A DNA stretch of 64,000 nt, taken from positions 124,001-188,000 of the forward strand of contig JAFKLS010000016.1 in assembly GCA_017304675.1 (NCBI GenBank), given 5' to 3'. Below, piece by piece: positions 17,013-24,036 of this stretch (position 1 is its first letter; every line of letters begins with the position of its first letter). Source of the stretch: Sphingobacteriia bacterium. GTDB lineage: Bacteria > Bacteroidota > Bacteroidia > Chitinophagales > Chitinophagaceae. The notes beneath the pieces are model-generated. The model was not told where the DNA came from, did not search any database, and saw only the letters and a list, made by a program, of their open reading frames with translations. Position numbers and translations under genes: made by a program.

Positions 17013-17368
17013 AAAGAAGCACGGTGCTAATGATGATGATCTGTTCTAGTATGGCCCTGGCATATTGCAGGCAGAAAGACCCAAAAGAGATTATTCCGGC
17101 AGATGAAATGAAACTGATACTGATAGATCTTACGGCAGCTACAGAATGGAATAATGTTTTAATGGCAAAAGATACAGCGTTAAAAAATGTAAAACTGAAC
17201 TTACAGTTTTATGAAGGCGTTTTTGAGAAACACCATATTTCTAAAGAACAATTTTACAATAGTTACAACTATTACAATGCAAGGCCCGATAAAATGAAGG
17301 CTTTGCTTGATTCTACTTATGCTTATAGCGAGAAGATGAAAAACCAGTTGATCAAGAAAAAAAGATAG
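17009..17368 (+). CDS. DUF4296 family protein
   Basis: A 119-residue exported protein: hydrophobic N-terminus and a Cys at position 20 (SSMALAYCRQK) that may be lipidated. The family core IIPADEMKLILIDLTAA is present, followed by a helical region (FYEGVFEKHHISKEQFYNSYNYY). Such small lipoproteins are usually encoded near coaBC/DUF4835 in this phylum. Function unknown. It starts in the stop codon of the DUF4835 gene. Confidence 0.8.
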   Translation: MKRSTVLMMMICSSMALAYCRQKDPKEIIPADEMKLILIDLTAATEWNNVLMAKDTALKNVKLNLQFYEGVFEKHHISKEQFYNSYNYYNARPDKMKALLDSTYAYSEKMKNQLIKKKR

Positions 17369-17384
17369 ATTTTAAAAATTGCCT

Positions 17385-18083
17385 ATGAACAAAGTATTTG
17401 CTTCTGCTGATGAAGCAATCTCAGACATCTCATCCGGTGCCACTCTTATGCTGGGGGGCTTTGGCTTAAACGGGATTCCAGAAAATGCTATTGCAGCATT
17501 GGTACGCAAAAACATTCAACAGTTAACCTGTATATCTAACAATGCGGGTGTAGATGATTTCGGTTTGGGGTTGCTGTTAAAAACAAAACAGATTAAAAAA
17601 ATGATCAGCAGTTATGTTGGAGAGAATGCAGAATTTGAAAGGCAATTGCTTAGCGGAGAATTGGAGGTAGAACTTATTCCGCAAGGCACATTGGCAACAC
17701 GCATTCAAATGGCGGGTATGGGTATTCCGGCATTTTACACACCGGCAGGCTATGGTACCGAAATAGCAGTAGGAAAAGAAATCAGGGATTTTAATGGAAA
17801 GCATTATTTAATGGAGCATGCCCTGCATGCCGATTTTGCTATTGTAAAAGCCTGGAAGGGCGATACACTCGGTAACCTTGTATTTAGAAAAACAACCAGA
17901 AATTTTTCTACCTCAATGGCAAAAGCTGGCACCATTACTATTGCAGAAGTAGAAGAATTGGTAACTCCGGGTGAAATTGACCCGGATGCAGTTGATGTTG
18001 CAGGAGTATATGTACACAGGATTTTTGAAGGCAAACATTATGAAAAAAGAATAGAACGAAGAACAGTGCGACTTGAAAAATAA
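17385..18083 (+). CDS. 3-oxoacid CoA-transferase subunit A
   Basis: One half of a two-subunit class I CoA-transferase (SCOT or acetoacetyl-CoA:acetate type) that activates acetoacetate at the expense of succinyl-CoA or another acyl-CoA. The 232-residue product has GATLMLGGFGLNGIPENAI (CoA-binding glycine motif) and GYGTEIAVGKE. The ATG at 17385 replaces a TTG two codons upstream. Subunit B follows after 103 bases, which hold a copy of the dispersed 20-base repeat, an unusual gap for a pair normally only a few bases apart. Confidence 0.92.
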   Translation: MNKVFASADEAISDISSGATLMLGGFGLNGIPENAIAALVRKNIQQLTCISNNAGVDDFGLGLLLKTKQIKKMISSYVGENAEFERQLLSGELEVELIPQGTLATRIQMAGMGIPAFYTPAGYGTEIAVGKEIRDFNGKHYLMEHALHADFAIVKAWKGDTLGNLVFRKTTRNFSTSMAKAGTITIAEVEELVTPGEIDPDAVDVAGVYVHRIFEGKHYEKRIERRTVRLEK

Positions 18084-18101
18084 AAGTTGCACCGTGAATA
18101 A

Positions 18102-18124
18102 GCAGTACAAGTGTGCGACGCAAC
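18102..18124 (+). repeat. copy 3 of the dispersed repeat, between the CoA-transferase subunit genes
   Basis: The 20-base core GTACAAGTGTGCGACGCAAC at 18105-18124, preceded by GCA, ends 62 bases before the subunit B start. The left end differs from the other copies: GTTGCA lies 13 bases further upstream at 18086-18091. Confidence 0.8.
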
Positions 18125-18186
18125 GAGGCTTGTAACAGTGTAAAAGCTGGTTTAATAAAATTATTAAGTTTAAAATTTTGCATTTT

Positions 18187-18846
18187 ATGGCACTTGATAA
18201 ATATGGAATTGCCAAACGTATTGCACAGGAGTTGAGGGATGGGATGTATGTTAATCTTGGCATTGGCATTCCTACATTGGTTTCTAATTTTGTTCCTGAA
18301 GGGATGACCGTTATTTTTCAGAGCGAAAACGGTATACTTGGTATGGGGCCTTACCCCGTGGAAGAAGAAGTGGATGCAGATTTAATTAATGCCGGAAAAG
18401 AAACAGTTACTCTTATTAAAGGCGCCGCTTTATTTGACAGCGCAGAAAGTTTTGGAATGATACGTGCCGGAAAAATTGATCTGACGGTTTTGGGTGCAAT
18501 GGAAGTGAGTGAACATGGAGATATTGCCAACTGGAAAATACCCGGCAAAATGGTAAAAGGAATGGGCGGTGCTATGGACCTGGTAGCGGGTGCTAAAAAT
18601 ATTATTGTGGCCATGATGCATACTAATCCAAAAGGTGAAAGTAAATTATTGCCGCAATGCAGTTTGCCTTTAACAGGCTTGGGCTGCGTTAAAAAAGTGG
18701 TAACGGAACTTGCTGTTCTGGCAATAAAAGACGGTTGTTTTCATTTGCTGGAACGGGCACCGGGTGTAGGTGTTGAAGAAATTGTACAAAAAACTGCAGG
18801 TAAACTGATTGTTCCTGAATTTGTGCCGGAAATGCAAATTAATTAA
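18187..18846 (+). CDS. 3-oxoacid CoA-transferase subunit B
   Basis: The 219-residue beta subunit carries the catalytic Glu (E47 in [12 protein letters not shown]) that forms the enzyme-CoA thioester, and the [10 protein letters not shown] motif near the N-terminus. The ATG at 18187 is chosen over a TTG three codons earlier. Its 3' end overlaps the convergent yqgE gene by 8 bases. Together with homogentisate dioxygenase (acetoacetate source) and the 3-hydroxybutyryl-CoA dehydrogenase at 62.5 kb it fits C4 acid metabolism. Confidence 0.93.
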   Translation: MALDKYGIAKRIAQELRDGMYVNLGIGIPTLVSNFVPEGMTVIFQSENGILGMGPYPVEEEVDADLINAGKETVTLIKGAALFDSAESFGMIRAGKIDLTVLGAMEVSEHGDIANWKIPGKMVKGMGGAMDLVAGAKNIIVAMMHTNPKGESKLLPQCSLPLTGLGCVKKVVTELAVLAIKDGCFHLLERAPGVGVEEIVQKTAGKLIVPEFVPEMQIN

Positions 18847-19390
18847 GCTGAGGGTCAATAGGGTAATGTACCATTTGTGCATACTCACCGCCAAGGTCTT
18901 TTAATGAATCTCGCCATATTTGCGAAGGGTATTTATGAAAAACCAACTGCTTGCTGGATAGCCTTATTATCCAGCTTTTTTCTTTTAGTTCGCCTTCTAA
19001 CTGCCCATCGCTCCAACCGCTGTAACCGATATAAAAACGAATATCGTTTTTACTGATCGTATTGTTATGAATATGGGTTAATGCCTGTTCAAAATTGCCT
19101 CCCCAGAAAATACCATTGGTAATCTCAATACCATCGTTAATAAGATCGTTCCTTGTATGTAAAAAATGAAGTGTGTTTTCATGTACCGGCCCGCCAAAAA
19201 AAACAGGTATATCTGTTCTGTTAATATCAGTAATAAGATCATGGAGCTTTCTATCGTACAGCTTGTTCAATACAAAGCCTATACTTCCCGCTTCATCGTG
19301 TTCACAAATCAGTACAACTGTCCTGGCAAAATTCGGGTCTTTTAAAAACGGGTCGGAAATCAATAATTGACCTGTAAGTTTCAAATCCAT
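18839..19390 (-). CDS. yqgE: YqgE/AlgH family protein (UPF0301)
   Basis: A 183-residue cytosolic protein of the UPF0301 family; the N-terminus [20 protein letters not shown] and [11 protein letters not shown] are the family hallmarks, and [14 protein letters not shown] lies in the second half. In Pseudomonas the homologue AlgH affects alginate expression, but the molecular role is unsettled. It lies between two plus-strand genes, overlapping the CoA-transferase B gene tail-to-tail. Confidence 0.92.
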   Translation of the reverse strand: MDLKLTGQLLISDPFLKDPNFARTVVLICEHDEAGSIGFVLNKLYDRKLHDLITDINRTDIPVFFGGPVHENTLHFLHTRNDLINDGIEITNGIFWGGNFEQALTHIHNNTISKNDIRFYIGYSGWSDGQLEGELKEKSWIIRLSSKQLVFHKYPSQIWRDSLKDLGGEYAQMVHYPIDPQLN

Positions 19391-19484
19391 AGTTCAAATT
19401 AAATATTTTGTTTTATTCAAAGCAAACTATTTTAAAGGCTGGTTAAATATGAAAGAGAATCGGCAATTGGCTGATGCGTATTAT

Positions 19485-19492
19485 TATATTTG
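19485..19492 (+). promoter_or_regulatory. -7 promoter box (TATATTTG) just before the histidine kinase gene
   Basis: Matches TAnnTTTG and ends 5 bases before the ATG at 19498, implying a leaderless or nearly leaderless transcript. A TTG at 19467-19469 could be the -33 element, though the spacing is short. Confidence 0.4.
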
Positions 19493-19497
19493 TAAGA

Positions 19498-20820
19498 ATG
19501 AAGAAAACTTTACCCCTGATCGTTATATTGATCTCTCTGTCTTTGATAGGGCTCATCATGCTACAGGCATCGTGGTTGAAAAACCTCTTGGCTTTACGCA
19601 GTGAACAGATCATTCACAAGACGGGAGATGTTGCCATTGTGGTTGCCACAGATATTAGAAAAGCCATTTATAACGGACCCACCATTAGAATACCTAAAAG
19701 GCCCGGACTGAGGATGACAGACTTTTTGAAGATTACAAGACCTATAAGTATTGCAGACCGTTATTCGAGAGAAGATATTTATAAAAAGATACGCGATGCT
19801 TTTGATAAAGAAAACCTTTCGCGACTAAATTTTGAATTTGCTGTTACAGATAATAACGATGAGATTGAATTACAATCAGGATCATTCACCAAAGAATATT
19901 GGGATACGGTAAATAACAAACAGGTATTGATTCCTATTATTCCTGAAAGCGGAACAGACTTTGAAGGTATTGGCCCTTATGAGCATTTGATTATTGTGGT
20001 GCCTGATATTAAAAAGCAGGCATGGGATTCTTTGCGATGGATTATTGCAGGCGCCGTATTGTTTATGATCATTATTCTGGCGGCATTTTTTGTAACTGTA
20101 AGAACATTACTGAATCAGAAAAAACTGAGTGAGATAAAGAGTGATTTCATTAATAATATGACGCATGAGTTTAAAACACCGCTGGCCACTATATCGCTTG
20201 CCATTGACGCTATACGAACAGAAAAAGTACAGCAGCAAAAAGATAAAATGGATTACTTCAGCGGTATTATTAAAGAAGAGAATAAGCGGATGAACAAACA
20301 TGTTGAAACAATTTTGCAGGCTGCTTTAATGGAAAAGCAGGAATTGCAACTGAACTTTCAGCCACTGTTTGCACATGCCGTTATAACAAAAGTGATGGAG
20401 AATTTTGATTTACAGTTGAAGGAGAAAAATGTAAACGTAAACTTATCTCTTGCAGCAGACAACGATAAAATAGAGGCAGATGAAGTACATTTTACCAACC
20501 TGGTTTCGAACCTGGTTGACAATGCCATAAAATATTCTAAAGAAAACCCTGTACTTATTGTAAGCACCGGCAATAATCAGAAGTATTTAACAATAAAAGT
20601 TGAAGACAATGGTATTGGAATGAGCAAGGAATCTGTAAAAAGAATTTTTGAAAAATTTTACAGAGCCCATACAGGAAATGTACACAACGTAAAAGGCTTT
20701 GGGTTAGGAATGAGCTATGTGAAAACAGTGGTAGATGCACACAAAGGGAAAATTAAAGTAGACAGCACCCTTGGTAAAGGAACAAGCTTTATTGTTGAAA
20801 TGCCTTTAGCAAAAGATTAA
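19498..20820 (+). CDS. sensor histidine kinase (no adjacent response regulator)
   Basis: A 440-residue membrane kinase: TM1 about residues 6-25, a periplasmic sensor domain to about 178, TM2 about 181-201, then HisKA with the phosphoacceptor H223 in MTHEFKTPLATIS, and HATPase_c with the N box (LVDNAIKYS), G1 (VEDNGIGMS), the F box (FEKFYRA) and G2 (GFGLGMSYVK). All catalytic motifs are intact. The start at 19498 follows a promoter box; a longer frame from 19474 is possible. No response regulator is encoded next to it, so its partner lies elsewhere. It overlaps queA tail-to-tail by 4 bases. Confidence 0.93.
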   Translation: MKKTLPLIVILISLSLIGLIMLQASWLKNLLALRSEQIIHKTGDVAIVVATDIRKAIYNGPTIRIPKRPGLRMTDFLKITRPISIADRYSREDIYKKIRDAFDKENLSRLNFEFAVTDNNDEIELQSGSFTKEYWDTVNNKQVLIPIIPESGTDFEGIGPYEHLIIVVPDIKKQAWDSLRWIIAGAVLFMIIILAAFFVTVRTLLNQKKLSEIKSDFINNMTHEFKTPLATISLAIDAIRTEKVQQQKDKMDYFSGIIKEENKRMNKHVETILQAALMEKQELQLNFQPLFAHAVITKVMENFDLQLKEKNVNVNLSLAADNDKIEADEVHFTNLVSNLVDNAIKYSKENPVLIVSTGNNQKYLTIKVEDNGIGMSKESVKRIFEKFYRAHTGNVHNVKGFGLGMSYVKTVVDAHKGKIKVDSTLGKGTSFIVEMPLAKD

Positions 20821-22097
20821 TGCTTCCACAACAAACAGCCATCTCCATAGCTTAAAAACCTGAAATCATTTTCAAGAGCATAGTTGTAAATTTTCTTCCA
20901 TTGTTCGCCTACAAAAGAACTGATCAATAAAAGCAAAGTTGACTGTGGTTGATGAAAATTAGTAACAATTCCATCTGCAATTTTTAATTGATAGTGTGAA
21001 GTAATAATGATTTGTGTTTTAGTAATTAACCTGTGTACCTTATTTTCTTTCATCCAACCTGACAATATTCTCAAAGCATCAATTGCACTTATTTCAGATT
21101 GCATTTGATATACATCCCATTGATGAATTGAAATATCATCAATTTTTTTAGGCCATTGACCATTGACCATTGACCATTGGCTAAGTTTAACGCCCATCCA
21201 GTAAAGTGTTTCTATAGTTCTTAATGATGTTGTTCCAACACAAACTATTTTTCTTTGCTGTTGAATAGTTTCTATTAACTGCTGAATAAATTCTATTGAA
21301 ACATCAATGAACTCGGCATGCATTTCATGATGCTCAATGGTTTCTGTTTTTACAGGTTTAAATGTTCCGGCCCCTACATGCAGTGTTACATAATGCGGCA
21401 GGATATTTTTTGTTGCCAGAGATGCAAATAAGGAGCCGGTAAAGTGCAAACCTGCTGTTGGCGCTGCAACAGAGCCATCATATTTTGCATAAATGGTTTG
21501 ATAGGTTTCTTTGTCTTTTACTTCAGCATCTCTTTGTAAATAAGGTGGTAAAGGAATTATACCGGCATAATGCAATATTTCTGCAAAAGATAAGTGCTCA
21601 TTATTCCAATTAAATTCTATCAAAAAATATTCATTCGTTTTTTTTATTTTTTTAGCTGTTAATGTTATTAAACTGCCGTTAGCTTTTTCAAAGACCAATT
21701 GGGTTTGATGCTTTAAATCAATTTCTTTAATCAATAATTCTTCTTTCCATTTTTTTGCACCCCCAACTAAACATTTCCATAACACTTTGGTTTTAGTTGC
21801 CATTGCCGTAGTAATGTCTGCATACATTTCATCCGGTTCCAGGCAAAATATTTCAATCATACTTCCCGTGTTTTTTTTAAACAACAAACGGGCCTCCACA
21901 ACTTTTGTATTATTAAAAATCAGGAAAGTATTATCCGGTAAATGATGTGCAAGATTAAAATACCTGTCCTCCGCAATCTCCTCATTTTTATAAATCAATA
22001 ATTTACTTTCATCTCTTTTTGGCAAAGGATATTTAGCAATTTTTTCTTCAGGCAATTCGTAATTAAAGTCTGCTATCTGTATTTTTTTTACATCCAT
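20817..22097 (-). CDS. queA: tRNA preQ1(34) S-adenosylmethionine ribosyltransferase-isomerase QueA
   Basis: Transfers and isomerises the ribosyl part of S-adenosylmethionine to preQ1 in tRNA, making epoxyqueuosine. At 426 residues it is the long Bacteroidota form. Diagnostic stretches are DFNYELPEEKIAKYPL, DESKLLIY, GSVAAPTAGLHFT, VTLHVGAGTFKPV and the C-terminal ATNFHQPQSTLLLL-type motif (here VTNFHQPQSTLLLLISSF). A low-complexity insert (WSMVNGQW) between YWMGVKLS and KKIDDISIHQWDVYQ is coded by a tandem heptanucleotide repeat at 21153-21180; it is in frame here, but gain or loss of one unit would shift the frame. Confidence 0.92.
   Translation of the reverse strand: MDVKKIQIADFNYELPEEKIAKYPLPKRDESKLLIYKNEEIAEDRYFNLAHHLPDNTFLIFNNTKVVEARLLFKKNTGSMIEIFCLEPDEMYADITTAMATKTKVLWKCLVGGAKKWKEELLIKEIDLKHQTQLVFEKANGSLITLTAKKIKKTNEYFLIEFNWNNEHLSFAEILHYAGIIPLPPYLQRDAEVKDKETYQTIYAKYDGSVAAPTAGLHFTGSLFASLATKNILPHYVTLHVGAGTFKPVKTETIEHHEMHAEFIDVSIEFIQQLIETIQQQRKIVCVGTTSLRTIETLYWMGVKLSQWSMVNGQWPKKIDDISIHQWDVYQMQSEISAIDALRILSGWMKENKVHRLITKTQIIITSHYQLKIADGIVTNFHQPQSTLLLLISSFVGEQWKKIYNYALENDFRFLSYGDGCLLWKH
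21153..21180. repeat. heptanucleotide tandem repeat inside queA
   Basis: CCATTGA occurs three times in a row and is followed by CCATTGG. Because 7 is not a multiple of 3, the repeat is read in all three frames in succession and a one-unit slip would truncate QueA. Confidence 0.9.
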
Positions 22098-22124
22098 CTG
22101 CTTGAATTTTACTTAAATCACAGT

Positions 22125-22225
22125 TTATCCACAGCTATTCACACTTAATAAGGCGTTTATTACTGTTAAAAATGCTGTAATTCAATACAGTAAAGTGTTT
22201 GCGCCCTGTTTTGTACAGTGGATAA
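22125..22225. promoter_or_regulatory. DnaA-box-like 9-mers and TACAGT motifs between queA and mraZ
   Basis: A perfect TTATCCACA lies at 22125-22133, a one-mismatch box CTATTCACA at 22135-22143, and an inverted one-mismatch box AGTGGATAA at 22217-22225. Between them, TTACTGT (22160-22166) is an exact inverted partner of ACAGTAA (22187-22193), and CTGTA (22175) pairs with TACAG (22186). A further TACAGT is at 22214-22219. These could be sites for DnaA and for an unknown regulator of the dcw cluster or queA. Confidence 0.45.
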
Positions 22226-22253
22226 ATACAAAGCTCCCAAATTTGCTTTAAAA

Positions 22254-22278
22254 GTGGGAAAAAGTGTTATTTTGTGTA
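22254..22278 (+). promoter_or_regulatory. probable MraZ operator (three GTG repeats, 10-bp spacing)
   Basis: GTGGG at 22254, GTGTT at 22264 and GTGTA at 22274 are spaced exactly one helical turn apart, starting 59 bases before the mraZ ATG. In Escherichia coli MraZ binds GTGGG repeats with 5-base spacers in its own promoter; here the first unit is exact and the others keep GTG. Autoregulation of the dcw cluster is inferred. Confidence 0.6.
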
Positions 22279-22312
22279 AATAAATGGTAATCCTAATCAA
22301 TAATCCCAACAA

Positions 22313-22765
22313 ATGAATGGTTTTCACGGCGAATACGAGGCTACAGTAGATGCGAAAGGTCGCTTCTTATTGCCTGGTGGCTTGAAAAAGCAGTTGCCGG
22401 AGGGGGAAACGCGTTTCATACTCAGCAGAGGTTTTGAAAAATGTTTAACCCTTTATCCATTCAAGAGCTGGGAAATCATTATTGCTAAGATCAGCCAGTT
22501 AAATGATTTCGACCCGAAGGTAAGGCAATTCCGCCGCCAGTTTCTGGGAGGCGCTACAGAAGTAGAATTAGATACTGTCGGAAGGATGCTGTTACCTGGC
22601 TCTCTAAAAGAGTATGCCGGTTTGGGTAAAGACATAGTGCTTGCCGCAGCATTAGACCGGTTCGAGATCTGGGATTCTGGTAAATACAAACAGCTCTTTG
22701 AAGATTTTTCACCTGAAGCATTCAGCGATCTGGCCAAGGAAGTGATGGCCGGAATTGGTAACTGA
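22313..22765 (+). CDS. mraZ: division/cell wall cluster regulator MraZ
   Basis: A 150-residue transcription factor with two SpoVT/AbrB-like repeats: FHGEYEATVDAKGRFLLPGG at the N-terminus and GATEVELDTVGRMLLPGSLKEYAGL in the second half, each with the family's DxxGR pattern. MraZ represses its own cluster in E. coli. It is the first gene of a 13-gene division and wall cluster and lies behind three 10-bp-spaced GTG repeats that resemble its operator. Confidence 0.95.
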   Translation: MNGFHGEYEATVDAKGRFLLPGGLKKQLPEGETRFILSRGFEKCLTLYPFKSWEIIIAKISQLNDFDPKVRQFRRQFLGGATEVELDTVGRMLLPGSLKEYAGLGKDIVLAAALDRFEIWDSGKYKQLFEDFSPEAFSDLAKEVMAGIGN

Positions 22766-22777
22766 TAAAAGAAGATT

Positions 22778-23695
22778 ATGAAACAACTCCCGAACCCAGA
22801 CTATCATGTTCCGGTATTGTTTACTGAAACGTTAGACGGACTGAACATACGGCCCGATGGTGTTTATGTAGATTGCACATTTGGTGGTGGTGGTCATAGC
22901 AAAGGGATACTGCAAAGATTGGGTGAGAACGGAAAATTAATTGCATTCGACCAGGATGTGGATGCAAAACAAAATGTACCCGATGATAAAAGAATTCTTT
23001 TCGTTCCACACAATTTTCGCCACCTGCATCGGTTTCTTAAGCTGCATCATATACCTAAGGTAGATGGCCTGATGGCAGACCTCGGTGTTAGTTCGCATCA
23101 GTTTGATGAGGGCGAACGCGGTTTCTCCATCCGTTTCGATGGCCCTCTGGATATGCGTATGAATGTTCAGCAGGCCTTAACTGCTGAGAACATTGTTACC
23201 ACTTATTCCGAACAACAGCTTCACCTGCTTTTTGAACAATACGGTGAGGTAAGCAATGCTAAAACCCTTGCCCGGCATATTGTTCAAAACAGAACCCAGA
23301 TGCCTGCTCAAACCATTCTTCAGTTCAAGGCATTGATTTCTCCGGTAGTAAAAGGCAATCCAAATAAATATTTGGCGCAGGTGTTTCAGGCATTGAGAAT
23401 AGAAGTGAATGATGAGTTGGGTGCATTGAAAGATCTGTTGCAGCAAGTGTTGGAAACATTGTTACCTGGTGGACGTGCAGCTATCATTACGTTTCATTCT
23501 CTGGAAGACAGGATGGTAAAAAATTTTTTTAGAGGAGGCGAAGAAGATGATGAACAGGAAAACCCTTTTCTGCCAAACAAAAAAGAAAAACAATTCCGCC
23601 TGGTGAATAAAAAGCCAATCACTGCTTCGCAGGATGAACTGAAAAAAAATCCACGCAGCAGAAGTGCGAAACTCAGAATTGCGGAGAAAATATAA
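22778..23695 (+). CDS. rsmH: 16S rRNA (cytosine(1402)-N(4))-methyltransferase RsmH
   Basis: Methylates N4 of C1402 in the ribosomal decoding centre. The 305-residue protein has the N-terminal YHVPVLFTETLDGL, the SAM-binding motif VYVDCTFGGGGHSKGIL, DGLMADLGVSSHQFD, ERGFSIRFDGPLDMRM and the C-terminal ITFHSLEDRMVKNFF, all typical of the family. It follows mraZ by 12 bases. Confidence 0.96.
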   Translation: MKQLPNPDYHVPVLFTETLDGLNIRPDGVYVDCTFGGGGHSKGILQRLGENGKLIAFDQDVDAKQNVPDDKRILFVPHNFRHLHRFLKLHHIPKVDGLMADLGVSSHQFDEGERGFSIRFDGPLDMRMNVQQALTAENIVTTYSEQQLHLLFEQYGEVSNAKTLARHIVQNRTQMPAQTILQFKALISPVVKGNPNKYLAQVFQALRIEVNDELGALKDLLQQVLETLLPGGRAAIITFHSLEDRMVKNFFRGGEEDDEQENPFLPNKKEKQFRLVNKKPITASQDELKKNPRSRSAKLRIAEKI

Positions 23696-23709
23696 TAGAA
23701 AAATATTGT

Positions 23710-24036
23710 ATGGCTGTAAACACAAACGATAGTGCTGTTAAAAAACCATTTAGAAAATTTTTTAGTGCTCAATGGATTAATAAGAACATGAATTTCTTTT
23801 TGTTCCTGAGTGTGTTGGCGGTAATATATATAGCTAACGGGCATGTGGCAGACAGAACCATCAGGAATATTAACAAAACACAAAACGAATTAAAAGAACT
23901 GCAGTTTCAGTATAAAACGGTGAAGAGTGAAGTGATGTATAAAAGTGAAGAATCTCAAATTATAAAAGCGGCAGAGCCTTTGGGGCTGAAGATAAGCAAT
24001 GAGGTGCCGCAAAGATTACGAATGATTAAAAGATGA
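23710..24036 (+). CDS. FtsL-like small bitopic division protein
   Basis: A 108-residue protein with one membrane helix (about residues 34-51, NFFLFLSVLAVIYIANG) followed by a periplasmic coiled coil (RNINKTQNELKELQFQYKTVKSEV). Its position between rsmH and ftsI and its layout identify it as the FtsL equivalent, although sequence conservation with FtsL of other phyla is low. It overlaps ftsI by 4 bases. Confidence 0.8.
   Translation: MAVNTNDSAVKKPFRKFFSAQWINKNMNFFLFLSVLAVIYIANGHVADRTIRNINKTQNELKELQFQYKTVKSEVMYKSEESQIIKAAEPLGLKISNEVPQRLRMIKR

Noticed and set aside
21153..21180. CRISPR-like or minisatellite array
   Set aside because: Units are only 7 bp and contiguous with no spacers; no cas gene is near. 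It is a short tandem repeat in a coding region.
23710..24036. spurious ORF between rsmH and ftsI
   Set aside because: One membrane helix plus coiled coil, the 4-base overlap with ftsI and the position match FtsL, so it is kept as a real gene.
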